64,000 bases of DNA from Antitrichia curtipendula (taxonomy: Eukaryota > Streptophyta > Bryopsida > Hypnales > Leucodontaceae): assembly GCA_951230915.1 (NCBI GenBank), contig OX579640.1, positions 16,140,981-16,204,980 on the forward strand, written 5' to 3'. The position numbers and the translations under genes are program-made. Numbering within the stretch: position 1 is the stretch's first letter; the number at the start of each line of letters is the position of its first letter. Shown here in pieces: positions 36,821-49,723 of the stretch. Under the pieces are notes generated by a model that saw only the letters and a list, made by a program, of their open reading frames with translations, was not told where the DNA came from and did not search any database.

Positions 36821-39800
36821 TCAGTAGCCCTCCCGAGCTAGTAAGTTCTCTTCCTCTGACAATTCTATGGCTCCGACTACATTTGCCGTCTGCGCTCGAA
36901 TTGGCAACCTTTGAGGAGCTCTTAGGCCTGTGCTCTCTAGTGTAGTGCTAATAAACGCGTCCATTGGGTCAACAACTTCTCGTCTTGCTCTGGCTTCTTT
37001 GTGTAACACCACTTTCCAACCAAGTCTCTCGGTGACATCCGAGAAGAATACTTGGGTTGCCTGGCTTGGAAAAATGAATGGCTCTGCCAAGCGCGGCAAT
37101 GTGTGCCGGAAGTTCACCACAAGGAACCCGGACTCATCCCGAATATATGTTGCATTACCTCGATTATCTTGCCTTTTTGCCCACTCGCAGCGCAATAGAA
37201 TGATTCTTGTATTGACAGCACCGTAGTCTAGCTCCAACACGTCCTTCAAGACTCCCACATAGTTCACTGACAATTCTTCAGCTCCATCCGTTGGCTCCTG
37301 GAAAACGGAAGCCACACCACTATTGTAGCTCACCAAGTGCCTACTACTCTCGTCTTCCACTCAAAAGTGATTACCGAAAGCAGTCATGCGTGCGTAGCGA
37401 GTGGCTCTTTGTGCCGGCTTCTTGCTTAACAAAACAGGTCCATGTGCCCCGGGTTCGTCAAATCCAACTCCGAGTTCGCCACAGTTCTCTGAATCCAATC
37501 TACTAATGTAGGAGTACTCGAATTGGCTTCCGATTCCGCCTTCCACTTCCTACAAACGCAATTGACATACTCAGATGAGAAGCACGCGAGGCAAATTCTG
37601 GACATCATACCGTTACCATAGTCAAAGCCCTCAAAACCTTCTGAAAAAAAATGAACTGCGTGACTGCTTGGTCACTTCACCTCATAACCTCTGAGTCATT
37701 CTTCAATCAGTCGCCATCGACATGACTCAAAAATGACTTCATGACAACTTCTGCTCTACTAGAAAGCAGTCACTATTGATGTGCAGGTTAGAGAGTGAGG
37801 CGTTCTGACTACTGCCAAATTTTGCAGGTCAGGGTTCACACGCACAAAATTTTGGCAGTGAACTTACGTATATAGGTCCTGCATAGTGGATGAATTGGAA
37901 AGCACATATTGGTGGGCTACGTCTCTGAGCTCAACACTCATAACATATGACCGCCCCGCCCCTTGCAAAACCTCCTCGGCATCACTGTACTCTTCATCTT
38001 CATCCCAGACCCGTCTCTGAGTGGCCTCAAATCCATGGAGGTACTCTGTAATGAATCCAATGCACTCATCTCTCAAGTATCCCTCTGCCATACAAGCCTC
38101 CGGTCGCGCCATGTTTCGAACATAATTTTTCAACACTTTCATGTAGCGTTCCACCGGGTACATCCACCTTGCGCTAACCGGTCCACACAAGTCAAGTTCC
38201 TTTGCAAGATGGTAGGGAAGATGCGTCATTACGTCAAAAAAAGATGGCGGGAATTCAATCTCCATCAAGGCCATGCTTTCTGCCAGATCTGCTTCAAGTG
38301 AAGGAAAGTCTGCCGGATTGTACACCTTTGTGCATAGGCGACGAAATACCTTGCACATTCTCATCACAGCCATACGAGGTCCAAGTTGCATCAGCCCACG
38401 GAGAGCTAGAGGCATCACCTGTTGCATTAGAACATGGTAATCATGGGATTTCAGTCCCCCAAAGTTTTTCTTGCGAATGGACTTGCCAAGGTCCGAGGAA
38501 TATCCACTGGGCGTTTTAAGGGACTCAATGCACTTGGCAAACTTCTCAAACTCTTCATCCGTCAACACACAGGATGCGCGAGGCTTGACCATCTTCCCTG
38601 GCTTCCGTGGATGTGGAGTTAGCCACAAATGTTGCCTAATGTTCCGCCTTTGCAAGTCTCTTCTGACTTTTACTGTGTCCTTCTTGCCTGTTATAGTTTT
38701 CATGAAGTTCTTAGCTAGGTTAAGTTCGCAGTGCATGACGTCCAGCGTATAACGAATGAGAAGATACTGTCAATACAGAAAATGAGAAGTGACATTAGTA
38801 AATCACTTCTCTTCAACGTGTCATATAATAGTCACTTAAAAGTCATTTTTAATGACTTTTGTCATCTTTGTCTACATTATTACTTCACAATGACTTCAAG
38901 GTGACTGGGGGTCACCGTCAAGTCTTAAGAAAGTCATTTTACACAACTATATCCAGGGAAGACGACACTCACCTTCCAATACGGCAAGCGATAAAGATTG
39001 CTTAGGCGTTTCAAGCCGTAGATTTTGGAGGGGTCACCTGCAGCACCGTCTCTATTTCCAGCTGCTTTCCACGCCTCGCACTGCAGTGCATGCCGTATTT
39101 GCTCCTCTATTGACACTTCGCGTGGTCTGGGGCGGTTTTCCATGAAGCCGTTGAAATGGTCTTTCATTTCTGGGGACCGGAAGGGATGATCATCAGGGAG
39201 CCAAGGACGAGTCCCTCCATAAGTTTGCTTACCCAACTCTGTAGAATGCTCAGCCCCTAAATCCTCGCCACACCATGGACATGCTACATACCCTTGATGG
39301 GAAAAACCTCCTACGGTGCCATAGCCGGGAAAGCCGTGGATAGTCCACAACAACATGGCCCGCAACTGAAAAGACCTACTCCCACTATCTTTAGATACAT
39401 CATATGCTGGAACCCCATTCCACAGCTCCAACAACTCCTCCACAAGAGGCTCTAAATACACGTCAAATACATCGCTTGTGACGGATTCCCTCCCGGGAAT
39501 CAAGAGAGCCAACATAATGAAAAACTTCTTTGTACTCAACCATGGGGGTAAGTTGTAATTCAACAATACAACGGGCCACGTTGACCAAGAGGACCGATTC
39601 TGCTTGAAAGGATTTACTCCATCTGCTGCCAAGGCAAAGTGAGCATTTCGTGGATCACTTGCAAATGAAGGATCCACATTGTCCTCAAAATGTTGCCATG
39701 CTTTGGAGTCGCACGGATGTCTCACAAGTCCATCCCCTCCCTCTTTGTTGCTCCGGTTCTCTGCATGCCACACCATCAATTTTGAGATACTTGGACTCAT

Positions 39801-40736
39801 GAACATCCGCTGCAGCCGTGGAATGATGGGGAAATGGCGAAGCACCTTCACCGGAAAGCAACGCCTCTCTTCATCTCTGTATCTACGACCACCACACTTA
39901 GGACAGTGTAGGGCATTTGCATGGGGTCCACGAAAAAGCACACAACCGTGCTCACATGCATGGATGGTGTTATACGTCAAACCCAACTTTGCGGTAAGGG
40001 ACTTTGCCGCATGGTGGGTTCTTGGCAAAGTGTTGTTCTCGGGCAACAGATGGGAATGCAATATGCTGAATAGTTTGTTTGCACATTGGTTGCTAACACC
40101 GTGCACGGTGCACAAGTTCATCAATAATACCGTAGCAGCAAGTTTGCTTGAACGAGCCCCATTGTACAAATGCTCCAAGGACTCCTTCAACACCCTCGCA
40201 TCAAAATTGGGATCTCCATTGCTTTCGCGTGTGCCCATGTCGGTGGGATGCTGCTCATCTCGACATTCAAACTCCTGTGCACCGTCAGCATCGCCCACTT
40301 CCATGAACTGTTCATGGATACTATCTGCTGTAGCAAAAGCATCTCGCACTTCCTCGCCAAGCCTCTCATCTGAATATGTAGAAAATTCATTTGGGCGTAG
40401 CGCTTGGTCAACCATTCCACGAGTATCCACTGCGGCATCCACTTCATGTGGTTCCTCTACATTCGGCCCCCAAAATTGCTGCTCCCACTCTTCGTCGGAG
40501 GAGTCTTTTTCACCCGGACCTCTCCACATCCTGCAGTCTTGGTGCCTCCCGTGGCGGATGAGGTGCTCCTTCACATTCCGTAAGAACAGCTTCTTTCGCC
40601 CCCGACAGTGGTTGCAAGGGCAATGCAATTTCTGAACATTTAATTGTGTGGCCCTTTGCAACTCTCTAATCCACAGGCGATCATCTCGAAGACGCTGCCT
40701 TTGATTGTCAGAGAGAGGGAGTCTAGTTGGTATCAT
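36821..40736 (-). pseudogene. TNP2: tnp2-type CACTA transposase gene, interrupted (copy R)
   Basis: Mirror of 7820-11735 with the same translated frames. Exon 1 is 40736-38973 and exon 2 is 38766-37868; the C-terminal part ends at 36821. The TNP2 core, DUF4218-like block and DUF4216-like region are all present. The TGA between the NHF and VED residues is at 37363-37361, and the frame change near 37430-37460 is also shared. A typical tnp2 has Phe-Arg at the stop position, so CGA to TGA (a C to T change at a CpG) would explain it. Because both copies share the lesions, they were probably moved by a transposase supplied from another element, or were copied by a route other than their own transposition. 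Confidence 0.85.
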
Positions 40737-40919
40737 GTCTTTGTAAGAACAGACTTCTTTGGGCGTAGGAATCCGCTATATTAGAAATTTTGTGGTCCCG
40801 TGACGTAGTCCCTACTATAATGTCACTGATTGAAAGCAGTCCGCGACTGATAAACGTCTCCTGTCATTGTCTCTTGACTTTAAAATGACTTCTGTGAAAG
40901 CAAGTCACTGCAATGTCCA

Positions 40920-41464
40920 ATGGCTCAACACATCAATGACTGGAATGTGGGCATGTGGCTGGCAAACTCATCCTACACCTCATCGTACACACAATGGACG
41001 CAAGGCACGCGCATGATTGCCAAATTTAATGTCAATCTCCACAGATTCAGAAGAGAAGTACTTCAGTATTTGTCCTTCACATACAAAAAATCAACGGCAC
41101 CTTGTAGGACTCCTCCTCTAACTACTTGTACCTGATTTGCGAATGCATTGGATTTGCTTCCGCAAGACCTACACATGCCACGGCCATGGAGGTCAATGTC
41201 AGGAAACTCCAACTTCAGATGGCAAACAGTGGGGAAATGTATAAAGTGGCCTCACTTTCCAAAACACTAAACATTTATGAATTCAACCTTGTTTACGTAG
41301 ATGGACACATGAGATCAGACCTGCTCTGCAATGACATCTATTCACTTCTCTCCTCACCAAAGTCTGTTTTAGTAGAAAGTAGTTCTCATGTGCACCCAAG
41401 AAAAACCAAACGCCGCATAAACATGTTCTTGGAAGAAAACGTGGATGGCACAACAAAAATGTAA
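40920..41464 (+). other. Two short overlapping ORFs upstream of tnp2, copy R (71 and 112 codons)
   Basis: ORFs 40920-41135 and 41126-41464 lie divergent from tnp2, starting 184 bp from its ATG. No domain recognised; the second is ordinary in composition with several Ser and Lys. They might be exons of a small extra gene or leader of a + strand transcript. Confidence 0.25.
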
Positions 41465-41941
41465 TGAAATTTAAGAATCCTATACACTTACGCTTATTTT
41501 ACAAGCCAAAATCCTGCAACTGAATTCTCAAATCTCAGCGACGTTTGGCACTTCATAAGGGTAAAAGAGTTCATTGGAATGACGGACGTAGTCATTTTTT
41601 GCAACTTCTCATTACTTAGAAATAGTCATTTCTCAGTCATTTTGAACTTCCAGTCATTCTTCACAACTTCTCTGTCGCAAACTACTTGGGGTGGTCTTAC
41701 GTAGAAGACAACGATGACATATTGCACAAGTGTGCATTCTGGATGTTCCCTGAATATGAATCTAACAACTACATTGCATTCCTGCACTTTCACAGCAAAT
41801 CAGGAAGGAGAAGAGGGACACATTGAACAGCAGTCCAAGAGAAAAACAGTACAAGAAGTGTCCCAAAGCAAGGAGGCCGCAGTACTTGTACATGGTGTAC
41901 AACTGCAATTCCAATACCCTGACAAAGTGTTAAACCAAGAA

Positions 41942-42281
41942 GGGAATGCCATGAACTACCTTGCAGATGGTGTGCACACGCGCTTTGAGGTCAAAGCGCA
42001 AAAAAAAAAAGGAAATGCAATGAATTACCTTGTACATGGAAGGCACACGCGCTTTGAGGTCAAAACGCAAAAAAAAAAAGGAAATGCAATGAATTACCTT
42101 GTACATTGTGTGCACACGCGCTTTGACATCAAAGTGCGAAAAAAAAAAAGGGAATGCCATGAACTCCCTTATGCATGGGCTGCACTGTTGCACATGCGCT
42201 TCGTTCTCAAAGCGCCCCTCCAAAAGGAATGTCATTCCGTACATTGCAAATTGTTTCCATATGCATTTTCTGCTCAAAGCG
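41942..42281 (+). repeat. Tandem repeat, about 69-bp units, copy R
   Basis: Unit starts are at 41942, 42011, 42080 and 42150 (69, 69 and 70 bp), with a degenerate fifth unit to 42281. Intact units read GGAAATGCAATGAATTACC, then a palindromic GCGCTTTGAGGTCAAAGCGC (41980-41999 in unit 1) and an A-run of about ten. An ORF of 240 codons (41714-42436) runs through the block because 69 is a multiple of 3; it looks like a by-product. A TATA-rich microsatellite follows at about 42289-42315. Confidence 0.9.
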
Positions 42282-43186
42282 TTTCAGTATATAACTATAT
42301 AACTATATATATAATTCATCTTCCACATCGCCCTGCTCCTCAAAGCCCACAACAATGGAGCTTCTGGGTTTGTGGTGAACATGCACTTTCACATGGATGT
42401 TCTTCTACAAAATTCAGTGACAAACCTAAATGCTGACAAACCTGTAACCATGAATTTGAATCCACGCACAGGAAAGCGTGACTGTGTATAATGGACGAGC
42501 CTTTCCAAAACAAATAGGACTTAACATTGGTGTTCTATAAGCGTTTTAGGCCCAGGTATGACTGCTGCACATTTCCTCGGAGATGTGAGCCCACCAAAAA
42601 AATGGAATGGAGGGCCTCAAAGCTGTGACGTCTTCAATTCCCTTTAAAGTTCAATGCAGTACGCAGAAATACACAGGTCCTATGCAAACCATACTTTTCC
42701 GCAAGGAATTATTCATTAGTTTCACCTTTTCAGTTCTCACATAGCAAAGACTGAAGGCGCGCTTTTTGGAACCGCATTCACTAGTCCGATATAGATGACG
42801 GACTTCTAGGTCACTCACGAGAGTTACAAAGAAGTCATTTCATAGTTGTATTGACTAGTAAATGACTCTTTTTGAGGGAAAACTGTCATTTCCGAAGAAT
42901 TCCGACTGGGGAATGACTACAACTACAGAGATCTGTATGGCAGAGGGCAAGGACAGCTGCAAAATTTCACGATAGTCGCAAAAACTGCAATGCATGAGGA
43001 CTTTAGCGTTGTGATTGATGTGCTTGGGTTCAGTGAGGTACGTGAACACTCATTGATTCTAGAGATGGCAATCATTTGGGGCAAGATACTTGAACTCGAC
43101 TAGAAATTCAAGAGAAGATTGGGCCTAGCACACGTTGTCTACTCCGGCGGATTTGCAGCAATAATTGCAATCTACAGCACTTCATT

Positions 43187-43393
43187 ATGAGCCGCCAACA
43201 TCCGCTCCCGCCGCCATCATGCCAACAAGGAAGTTTCCCTGGCCAAGTTCTTCATGTCACAGACCTGCTCCACTGGTTTGCAGAGGGCAGCGGACTAGAA
43301 CACTTCATCGGCGCTGCAAGGACTCGAGTTTCTGAAGTTCACGCCATTGCACGCAGCCTAGTTTCTTTGAACGACGGACACTATCCTCGGTAA
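43187..43393 (+). other. 68-codon ORF upstream of ORF1, copy R
   Basis: ATG-started frame ending at a CG|GTAAGC donor-like site. Joining it to the next exon is in frame, but the intron would be only 34 or 49 nt. It is either a leader exon with another splice pattern or noise. Differs from copy L by one residue (Ser for Gly). Confidence 0.25.
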
Positions 43394-43463
43394 GCAGTAG
43401 CGCTCTGCTGTGGACCTCCACAGACAGAAGATTGTAAGGACAAGAGGGGCTTATGAGAGCAGA

Positions 43464-46400
43464 ATGGAGGAAGCGATGGAGAGTCCACCCCCTCAGAAAT
43501 CTGCGTATGAGCTTGCCAGGGACCGGAACGTGGCGGAGGTGCAGAAGCGACTAGAGCCAGCTTTGGCGGCGCGGTCACTCCTGTGAGTTCCGGATTCTTG
43601 TACTTCTTGACGTGTTTGGCTGCAGTTCTCATGCCTTGCCACTGCTTTCAAAAACTCATGCATGCAGCTAAAACTTGAAAAATTCTGTGTGGAGGAGGTG
43701 CAACAGTTCTGTCGGTGTACTATGGTCCTCAAACCATGGCACACAGTTTTCCCGTTGTCTCCCTGCAAGGCTTGACCGTTATGAAAATGAATTAAGAAAG
43801 GCGCTTATCCCAAGGCGCAGAGGCGGCGCTTGCCTAGGGTTTTAGTGCACAAACATCCATATCCCATGTCGCCTCTGCTTTCTGGAGACGTTCTTTAGTT
43901 ACAAAGAAGTCATAGTGAATGACTGAAATCTGTAGAGCGACTTCTTTCAAGTCAGTAGTTAGTCACACAGAAGTCAAATATTAGTGGCGTTCAAGTGGCG
44001 GATCATGAACTTCTTGTAATCACCACACGCCACGTCAGATGCCTGTGTAAGACCACCACTCTCTATGTAGCAAACCCTAGTTTTCGGCTTTCTCTGTGCT
44101 TGGGGTCCGCCATTGCCATTTTCACTTTCTGTCAAGGCTTTTGTACCAAAGTTGCACGCGGTCCGCCTTCTTCATCTTTTCTCAGGGCTTTGATTGAGGT
44201 CTTGCGTGTGTTGTGGCGGCGCAGAGACAAGAAAATAGCAGAGGAGAAGCAGTCAAAGTCCTCCGATCCCGCGAAGAAGGTCTCCGGTCCGCTGCGTCGG
44301 AGTTCCCGATGGCGGGGCCTTCGAGGACACATTGCAAGGCAGAGGCGAGGTGAAAAAGACTGCCAAGACAAACAAGGAGTGAAGCGTGACATGTCAAGCG
44401 CACGCGATTCGTCGTCGGAGGCGACCAAGTCCGATGACGAGGCCATCGCCACAGGTATGATGAATCTCGCAATTGCTTGTTCTCATGTTGCGCGGCAATC
44501 CACGTTGGGGGCACCTCCCGCAAGTAAATTAGCATGACGCTCCCTTCACCTTCAAATTAGGATATAGGGTTCCACGCTGTGGACATGAATTCCCTTTCAT
44601 AGTTACATTTCAGTGTGTGATCTCAAGCATAACGTGCCTCAATTACAGAAAACAGACATCTACCAGCTCAATCCCTCTGTGGTTGCAATGTTGGGTGTGC
44701 AGATTTGGAGATTCGTCTGTTTGATTCTTCTGATGAGGACGTGTCCCTGGAAAATGAAGAAAGACTAGTAGACCGGCGGACCAAGCGTAAGAGGACAAGT
44801 GCAGCGGAGGCATTTCCATCGAAGGTTGCAGCACCAACGTCGGTGCATCCTCCTCCAGAAGCTGTTGCATACGGGCAACACTCATACCATTGGATCCCAG
44901 GCCACTACATTCCCAGTCAATCTCAAGCACCAATGCCGTGTTCCACGTGCCCTGCACCACCGTTATCAAATGCGTGGCCGGTGCATGCTTCCGTCCCATT
45001 TGGGATATCAAGTACTTCCGCATCCGGTGCTTTAGGTTGTCCAGACATTGAGGAGAGATTCTCAAGGCGAAAGAGAAAGAACGAGTATGATCTAGCTAGT
45101 CGCCAACGAGCCACATCAGGTGTGAAGCCGAACCGTGTGTATGTGATGGAGGGCGGGGAGGTGGACGCTAGTTGCGAAGGAAAGAATGCCTGGGACGAAG
45201 CGCTCCGGGATTTGGTTCCCAAATGCCTTGACATGAGTGTGGTCTCCTGGAAGAAGCACCCACAGCATACGCTTGTAAAATTGAGAGCTTCCTTGGACAA
45301 CGAATTCGAGTACCTCGGGAATCCGTTGAGCATGGTTGGTTTTCGAACGGCAGTGACGAGATTTTTGAAGTCCGAGAGATGTCGTTTGAAGTCCCGTTAT
45401 TTGAAAGGCATTGACACTCCTCCTCTTCACGTTGACAAACCAGAGTGGGATCGTCTGAAAGACTACTGGAATACTGATGCGCAGAAAGTGAAGGCACAGA
45501 GCATGGCCAAGGCACGTAAGAACGTGAAGAATTTTGCTCTAGTAGGCCGTAGAGGGAAGGTAGGGAAGGAAGCTGGGTCGGTAAGTCCTCATTTCCACAG
45601 TCTTCGGTTCTGCCCATATTAGTTTGTTTTTGGCTGATTGTACAGAGCAAGAAGCCACATGTTTGGTATAATTAGCAAGTTCCTTTGTGTACCTGATGTT
45701 TGCATGCTAAATTGTAACAGAGGGAGGCAGGGGAAACAAGTGCAGGAATTACGGACCTTGCGGAGGCCAGGCGTGCAAGTGCGAGTCATGAGCTGTCAGG
45801 AAATGTAAGTTCCCTTGAGAAGCCGGTTCCTTTTGTCCGTAGCTGTCTAGTTCTGTTAAACGTATTTAGAATAGGGGCAGAAGCAATATGCGAGCCCTGT
45901 TAGTACTTAATTTTGTTGGTTTCATTAGATGGGTTCAGGCTTGTATTTTGTATTTCTGTAGTGTGCCTATGACGTCCACAGGTATTGCATTTTGACTATG
46001 ATACCGGAAGGGAGGTCAATAAGGGCGGTTCTACGCCAGGAAATGCATCTTTGGTCATTTGGTGCACTGATAGGGACTGTCTTTGAATTACTGGAACTGT
46101 CGCCGTGTTCTTAGTCACAAGAGCTGGGCCACTGCACACTCCTGCTGTGTTGTAATTACACTCCCGCTCCACCAAATTCTAGTCGTACTGAAGTGCCATT
46201 TCAGCTGCTCCCAGTCGAAACACAGTTGTGCTGCAGTTGAGATTCAGTCACTGTGTAGTCAAGTTTTAGTTGCGGTTCAGTAGAACTGTAGTTGCGATTC
46301 AGTCAAACTTTAGTTACTCTTTGGTCCAATGGCAGTGTCTTTTCTTTCACACTTTGGTAGAACGTGCATGTGCCTTGCAGCATGACTATTTGTACTGTGG

Positions 46401-49400
46401 CAAGCCCAGAATTCCACGCTTTCTTTACAAACGTGCATGTGGTATTGTCGCGTTTTGTGACCCGACTACATGAATGTATTCCTCCTTGAGGCCAACATTG
46501 CATGTCTCGTGACAAACTCCGGTCCATGCTGTATTGTAGTGGTTTCTAGGGATTAGACAGCCGTGACAATGCATTGGGTAAGTTTGAACGTGTGGCACCT
46601 TCATGTTAGACATATGCATATGTGGAGGACATCCGCTTTATCCTCATGTACGACTCCAGTATGTAGCCAATGGCTTGTTAGTCATACATGAATTGTAGGA
46701 GTGCGTGGGAGTGAACTTTCGGGACTCGTTTCTGAACTTCAAATCGACTGAGGTGATTTTGTTCCATGTTTGTTTGTGATTAGAAGGCGGGAGCAGGTGA
46801 CAACCCTCACTGGGAATTGATGCAATCGTGGAAGACGGATGTGGACCACAAGATGGGACATTTCCTGGCCAACTCCGCTGCCCAAGCCGCGGCAATTGAC
46901 GACTTGCGTTCAATGTTCCAGAGCTTCATGGGAAAGTCGAAGCCACGTGATGAAGGCAGCCCCTCCATCGGTCAATCAGTGTTGGAGAACCGCGAATCAC
47001 GAGACTTGCCACAAGCAGAAGGCACCTGTTTCATGGGAAACTCTAAGAAGAAAGTCCCAACAGCGACGGAGAAAGACAATCCTTCCACAAAGGATAGGCG
47101 GGGGCCCGGCGCTCCTTCCACAAAGGAGAAGCAAGGTCCTGGGCATGCAAGCCAACAAAAAGGTGAAGCCCAGGTGCAGGTAAACCCCAAGGAGTTGACT
47201 TCGTTGTCTTCTGAGTCTGACCTTGTTCCCCTTGAGATTGCAGACCCCGTTTCAGCGCCGATAACAAAGGAGTGGAAAGTGTCTGAGCGAAATGTACCCA
47301 AAAACGGGACAAACCCTGTAAAAGAGACCTTGCAGGAGGTGGGAGTGTCATCGCAGCCTAATGCGTTTCCAAAGTCAAGTAAGGAGGTGGTGGACCTCCA
47401 AAAAGCCATTCAGGTTGAAGCAATTGTCACCCCTAATCATGAAATCGAGGAGCCCTCAAAAAACATTGTGGCACTGGATCCCTCAACGGTAGCCGACACA
47501 GAGCCGGCATGTGACGATACTATGGAGGCTGAAGTTCCTGGAGAAGAAGATCGCCCGGCCACGAGAAGTAGTGGTGGTCCCTCACCGGTAAGTAGTGATG
47601 GCGAAGGCAGCCCCGACGAGAAGGAAGGCAACCCCGACAAGAAGAAGGAAGATGGAGTGGCTGAAGTGTCTTTGGCAAAGAAGTCTTCAGCGTCACAGCA
47701 GGTTGTGGATGTGGTGCCGGAGACGTCGAAGTCGTTGGAGGTTGCACCAGCCGCACTGGAGCCGGCTCAGAAGAAGTCCAGAAAACCACCGAAGACACCA
47801 GTGAAGGTACTTTCCCCGCCCGGCGTTCATCAACGTACGTCGAGTGAGGTGAGACCTCATGATTCTGGTGCTCCTTGGGTCTTCACCGCATTACGTGAAC
47901 GTGGTCAACCCATATTAGTTATTTTCAATGTGCATGGCACATTGTTGGACTCCAGTGTGTTGTGGAAGCCAAACCCCAATCCTCGAATTCGTAGTACCAC
48001 TAAAACTGAGTTCAGGAGAGTAGTCTTCCGTCCTTGGTTGAAAACATTCCTTAATCGATGCTTCAGTAGCTTTGAAGTTGCATTCTGGGGCAGCGACAAC
48101 GGAGAACAAATGAAGGACGTGTTGCCTGCAATGCTTGGGGGGGTAAAGGGTGTTACGCACGCCCCACTGTTTGCGTGGTCAAGCAAACATGGTGTGCGAG
48201 ACCATGTTGCAGATGGCAGCACAACTGATTGGAGTAAACAGTTAGAGTTAGTTTTTGCAACTTGGCCTCATTTCTGTGCAACTAATATAGTGATTGTAGA
48301 TAGTAAGAAGAGTAGGGTTGAGTGCAACCCGGACGCTAACGTCATCCTCAGCACGCCTTTCTATGTGAAGTGGATGTGCGCCTTGGCAAATGACAAGGAG
48401 TACCTGAAACGGTACCTGTGGCCGCTGTTGGAGGCTTTACTCGAATGCTCCGATGTTCCTACCTTTCGATCCAAATTCCCCAATATTGTCAACGAATCCA
48501 TGTCACAAATGCTGCAAAGACGCCGAAGCGGACATGCATATGAGTTTCTGGACATTGTTGAAGGTGAGGGGACACGCATAGCATGGGATTGCACACGCCC
48601 TAGCGTCCCCTCACCTTCCCTTCATCTTTATATCTAATAATTGACCCGTGTGTGTAGGTCAAGCTCCAGACGCGGGAGACGAGGGCAACCGCAGCGTCAG
48701 CGTTGGAAAAGAAAGGTGTCGCACCCTCCACGAAGAAGGTGCGTTCAGTTGAGAATGATGTGACAGTTTCGCCTTACGTGCAATAGAAAGTCATTGTCTA
48801 GTGATGGTTAAGTGATCACACAGAAAAAGACTGGTGTAGCACAGTTGCATTCAATGATTTACATGTTGTGGTGTAGTCGTTAAGAAGTCAGGTTCATCTT
48901 GGAGTCTACATTTGAAATCGGTGCGTCTGAAGTTGTCGTCATAGCTTGCAAGGGTGGGCTTATGCATTGGACGTTTCCATTCTAGTAATGTAGGGACTGA
49001 AATGAATATATTCCACAACGAGGACTTGTTCAATCGACAGTCAGCTTTTGCTAGAAGTTACTAGTCATTCTCAACGAATAAACCATTGAGAGCATTCTGA
49101 AGTTTATTATGGGAAGGGGCTTCTCTATTGACGTTAGCCTTCCATAGCGTTGTTGGATCTGCACGTGAAAGTTTGTCTTGTACGATGTAATGTACGAGGT
49201 CCTTGTAGTGCTTGTGTGCTAACAATTTAGTGCAGCCATAGTTTTGTACATGAATTGGGGCACAGCTGTAGACATAGTCACGAGGAAGTGAAGAATTAGT
49301 GGCGAAGTGCATTGAAGTCATTCACTAGTGAAAGGCCTGTCACCAGTTAGTCATATGCAGGTGATGGAAAAGTGGATAGGATGCCTATTTTCTGTTGAAT

Positions 49401-49723
49401 ACGTTTAGGACATTTTGGTTTTAAGAATTGAAGCTAATGTTAGCCCTTACCTGCAGTATCGGCTTGGAGACGAAGTTCTTCTCTTCAACCCGCGGTCAAG
49501 AAGGCAGGAAGTGGCGGTGGAGAGGATTAGCGGTATCCCAGGCAAACAGAAGTTCCATTTCCAAGAGATTCCGGAGACTTGGTTTAAGATAGACATCAAG
49601 GAAGTTTTGCAGCCAGGGGGGGCGCTGATGTTCCCCCATGAAGCGGATGAGCAAACGCAGCTGAAAGATGTGGAGGGGACTAGCACAATATGGGATCAGA
49701 AGTACCTGAAAGTTAAGGTTTGA
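43464..49723 (+). CDS. CACTA ORF1/TNPA-type protein with FCP1/NIF-like HAD pseudophosphatase domain (copy R)
   Basis: Likely the accessory DNA-binding protein of the transposon, with an added domain. Predicted exons are 43464-43582, 44186-44454, 44703-45580, 45721-45804, 46784-48563, 48658-48738 and 49409-49723; phases match through exon 5. Exon 1 encodes SAYELARDRNVAEVQ. Exon 3 ends with PEWDRLKDYW and a basic tail, resembling the plant En/Spm Transposase_24 family. Exon 5 has a long Lys/Glu/Pro/Ser-rich linker, then at about residues 815-1025 a region like FCP1/NIF HAD phosphatases: ILVIFNVHGTLLD, AFWGSDN, NIVIVDS, NPDANVI. The catalytic DxD is replaced by Asn832 and His834, and the later DD pair is Asp-Ser (956-957), so activity is unlikely. 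Exon 7 (YRLGDEVLLFNP to the stop) resembles the C-terminal domain of other CACTA ORF1 proteins. The phase from exon 5 to exons 6 and 7 does not fit with the obvious donor, so the 3' model is uncertain. Confidence 0.72.
45805..46783 (+). other. Large intron of ORF1, copy R
   Basis: 979 bp between GT at 45805 and AG at 46783. No coding signal. Contains repeated TTGCGATTCAGT / TTGCGGTTCAGT-type motifs at about 46230-46320. Confidence 0.4.

Noticed and set aside
41714..42436. 240-codon ORF through the 69-bp repeats
   Set aside because: It stays open mainly because the repeat unit is a multiple of 3; a 70-bp unit shifts the pattern in frame, and the composition is set by the A-runs. Not listed as a gene.
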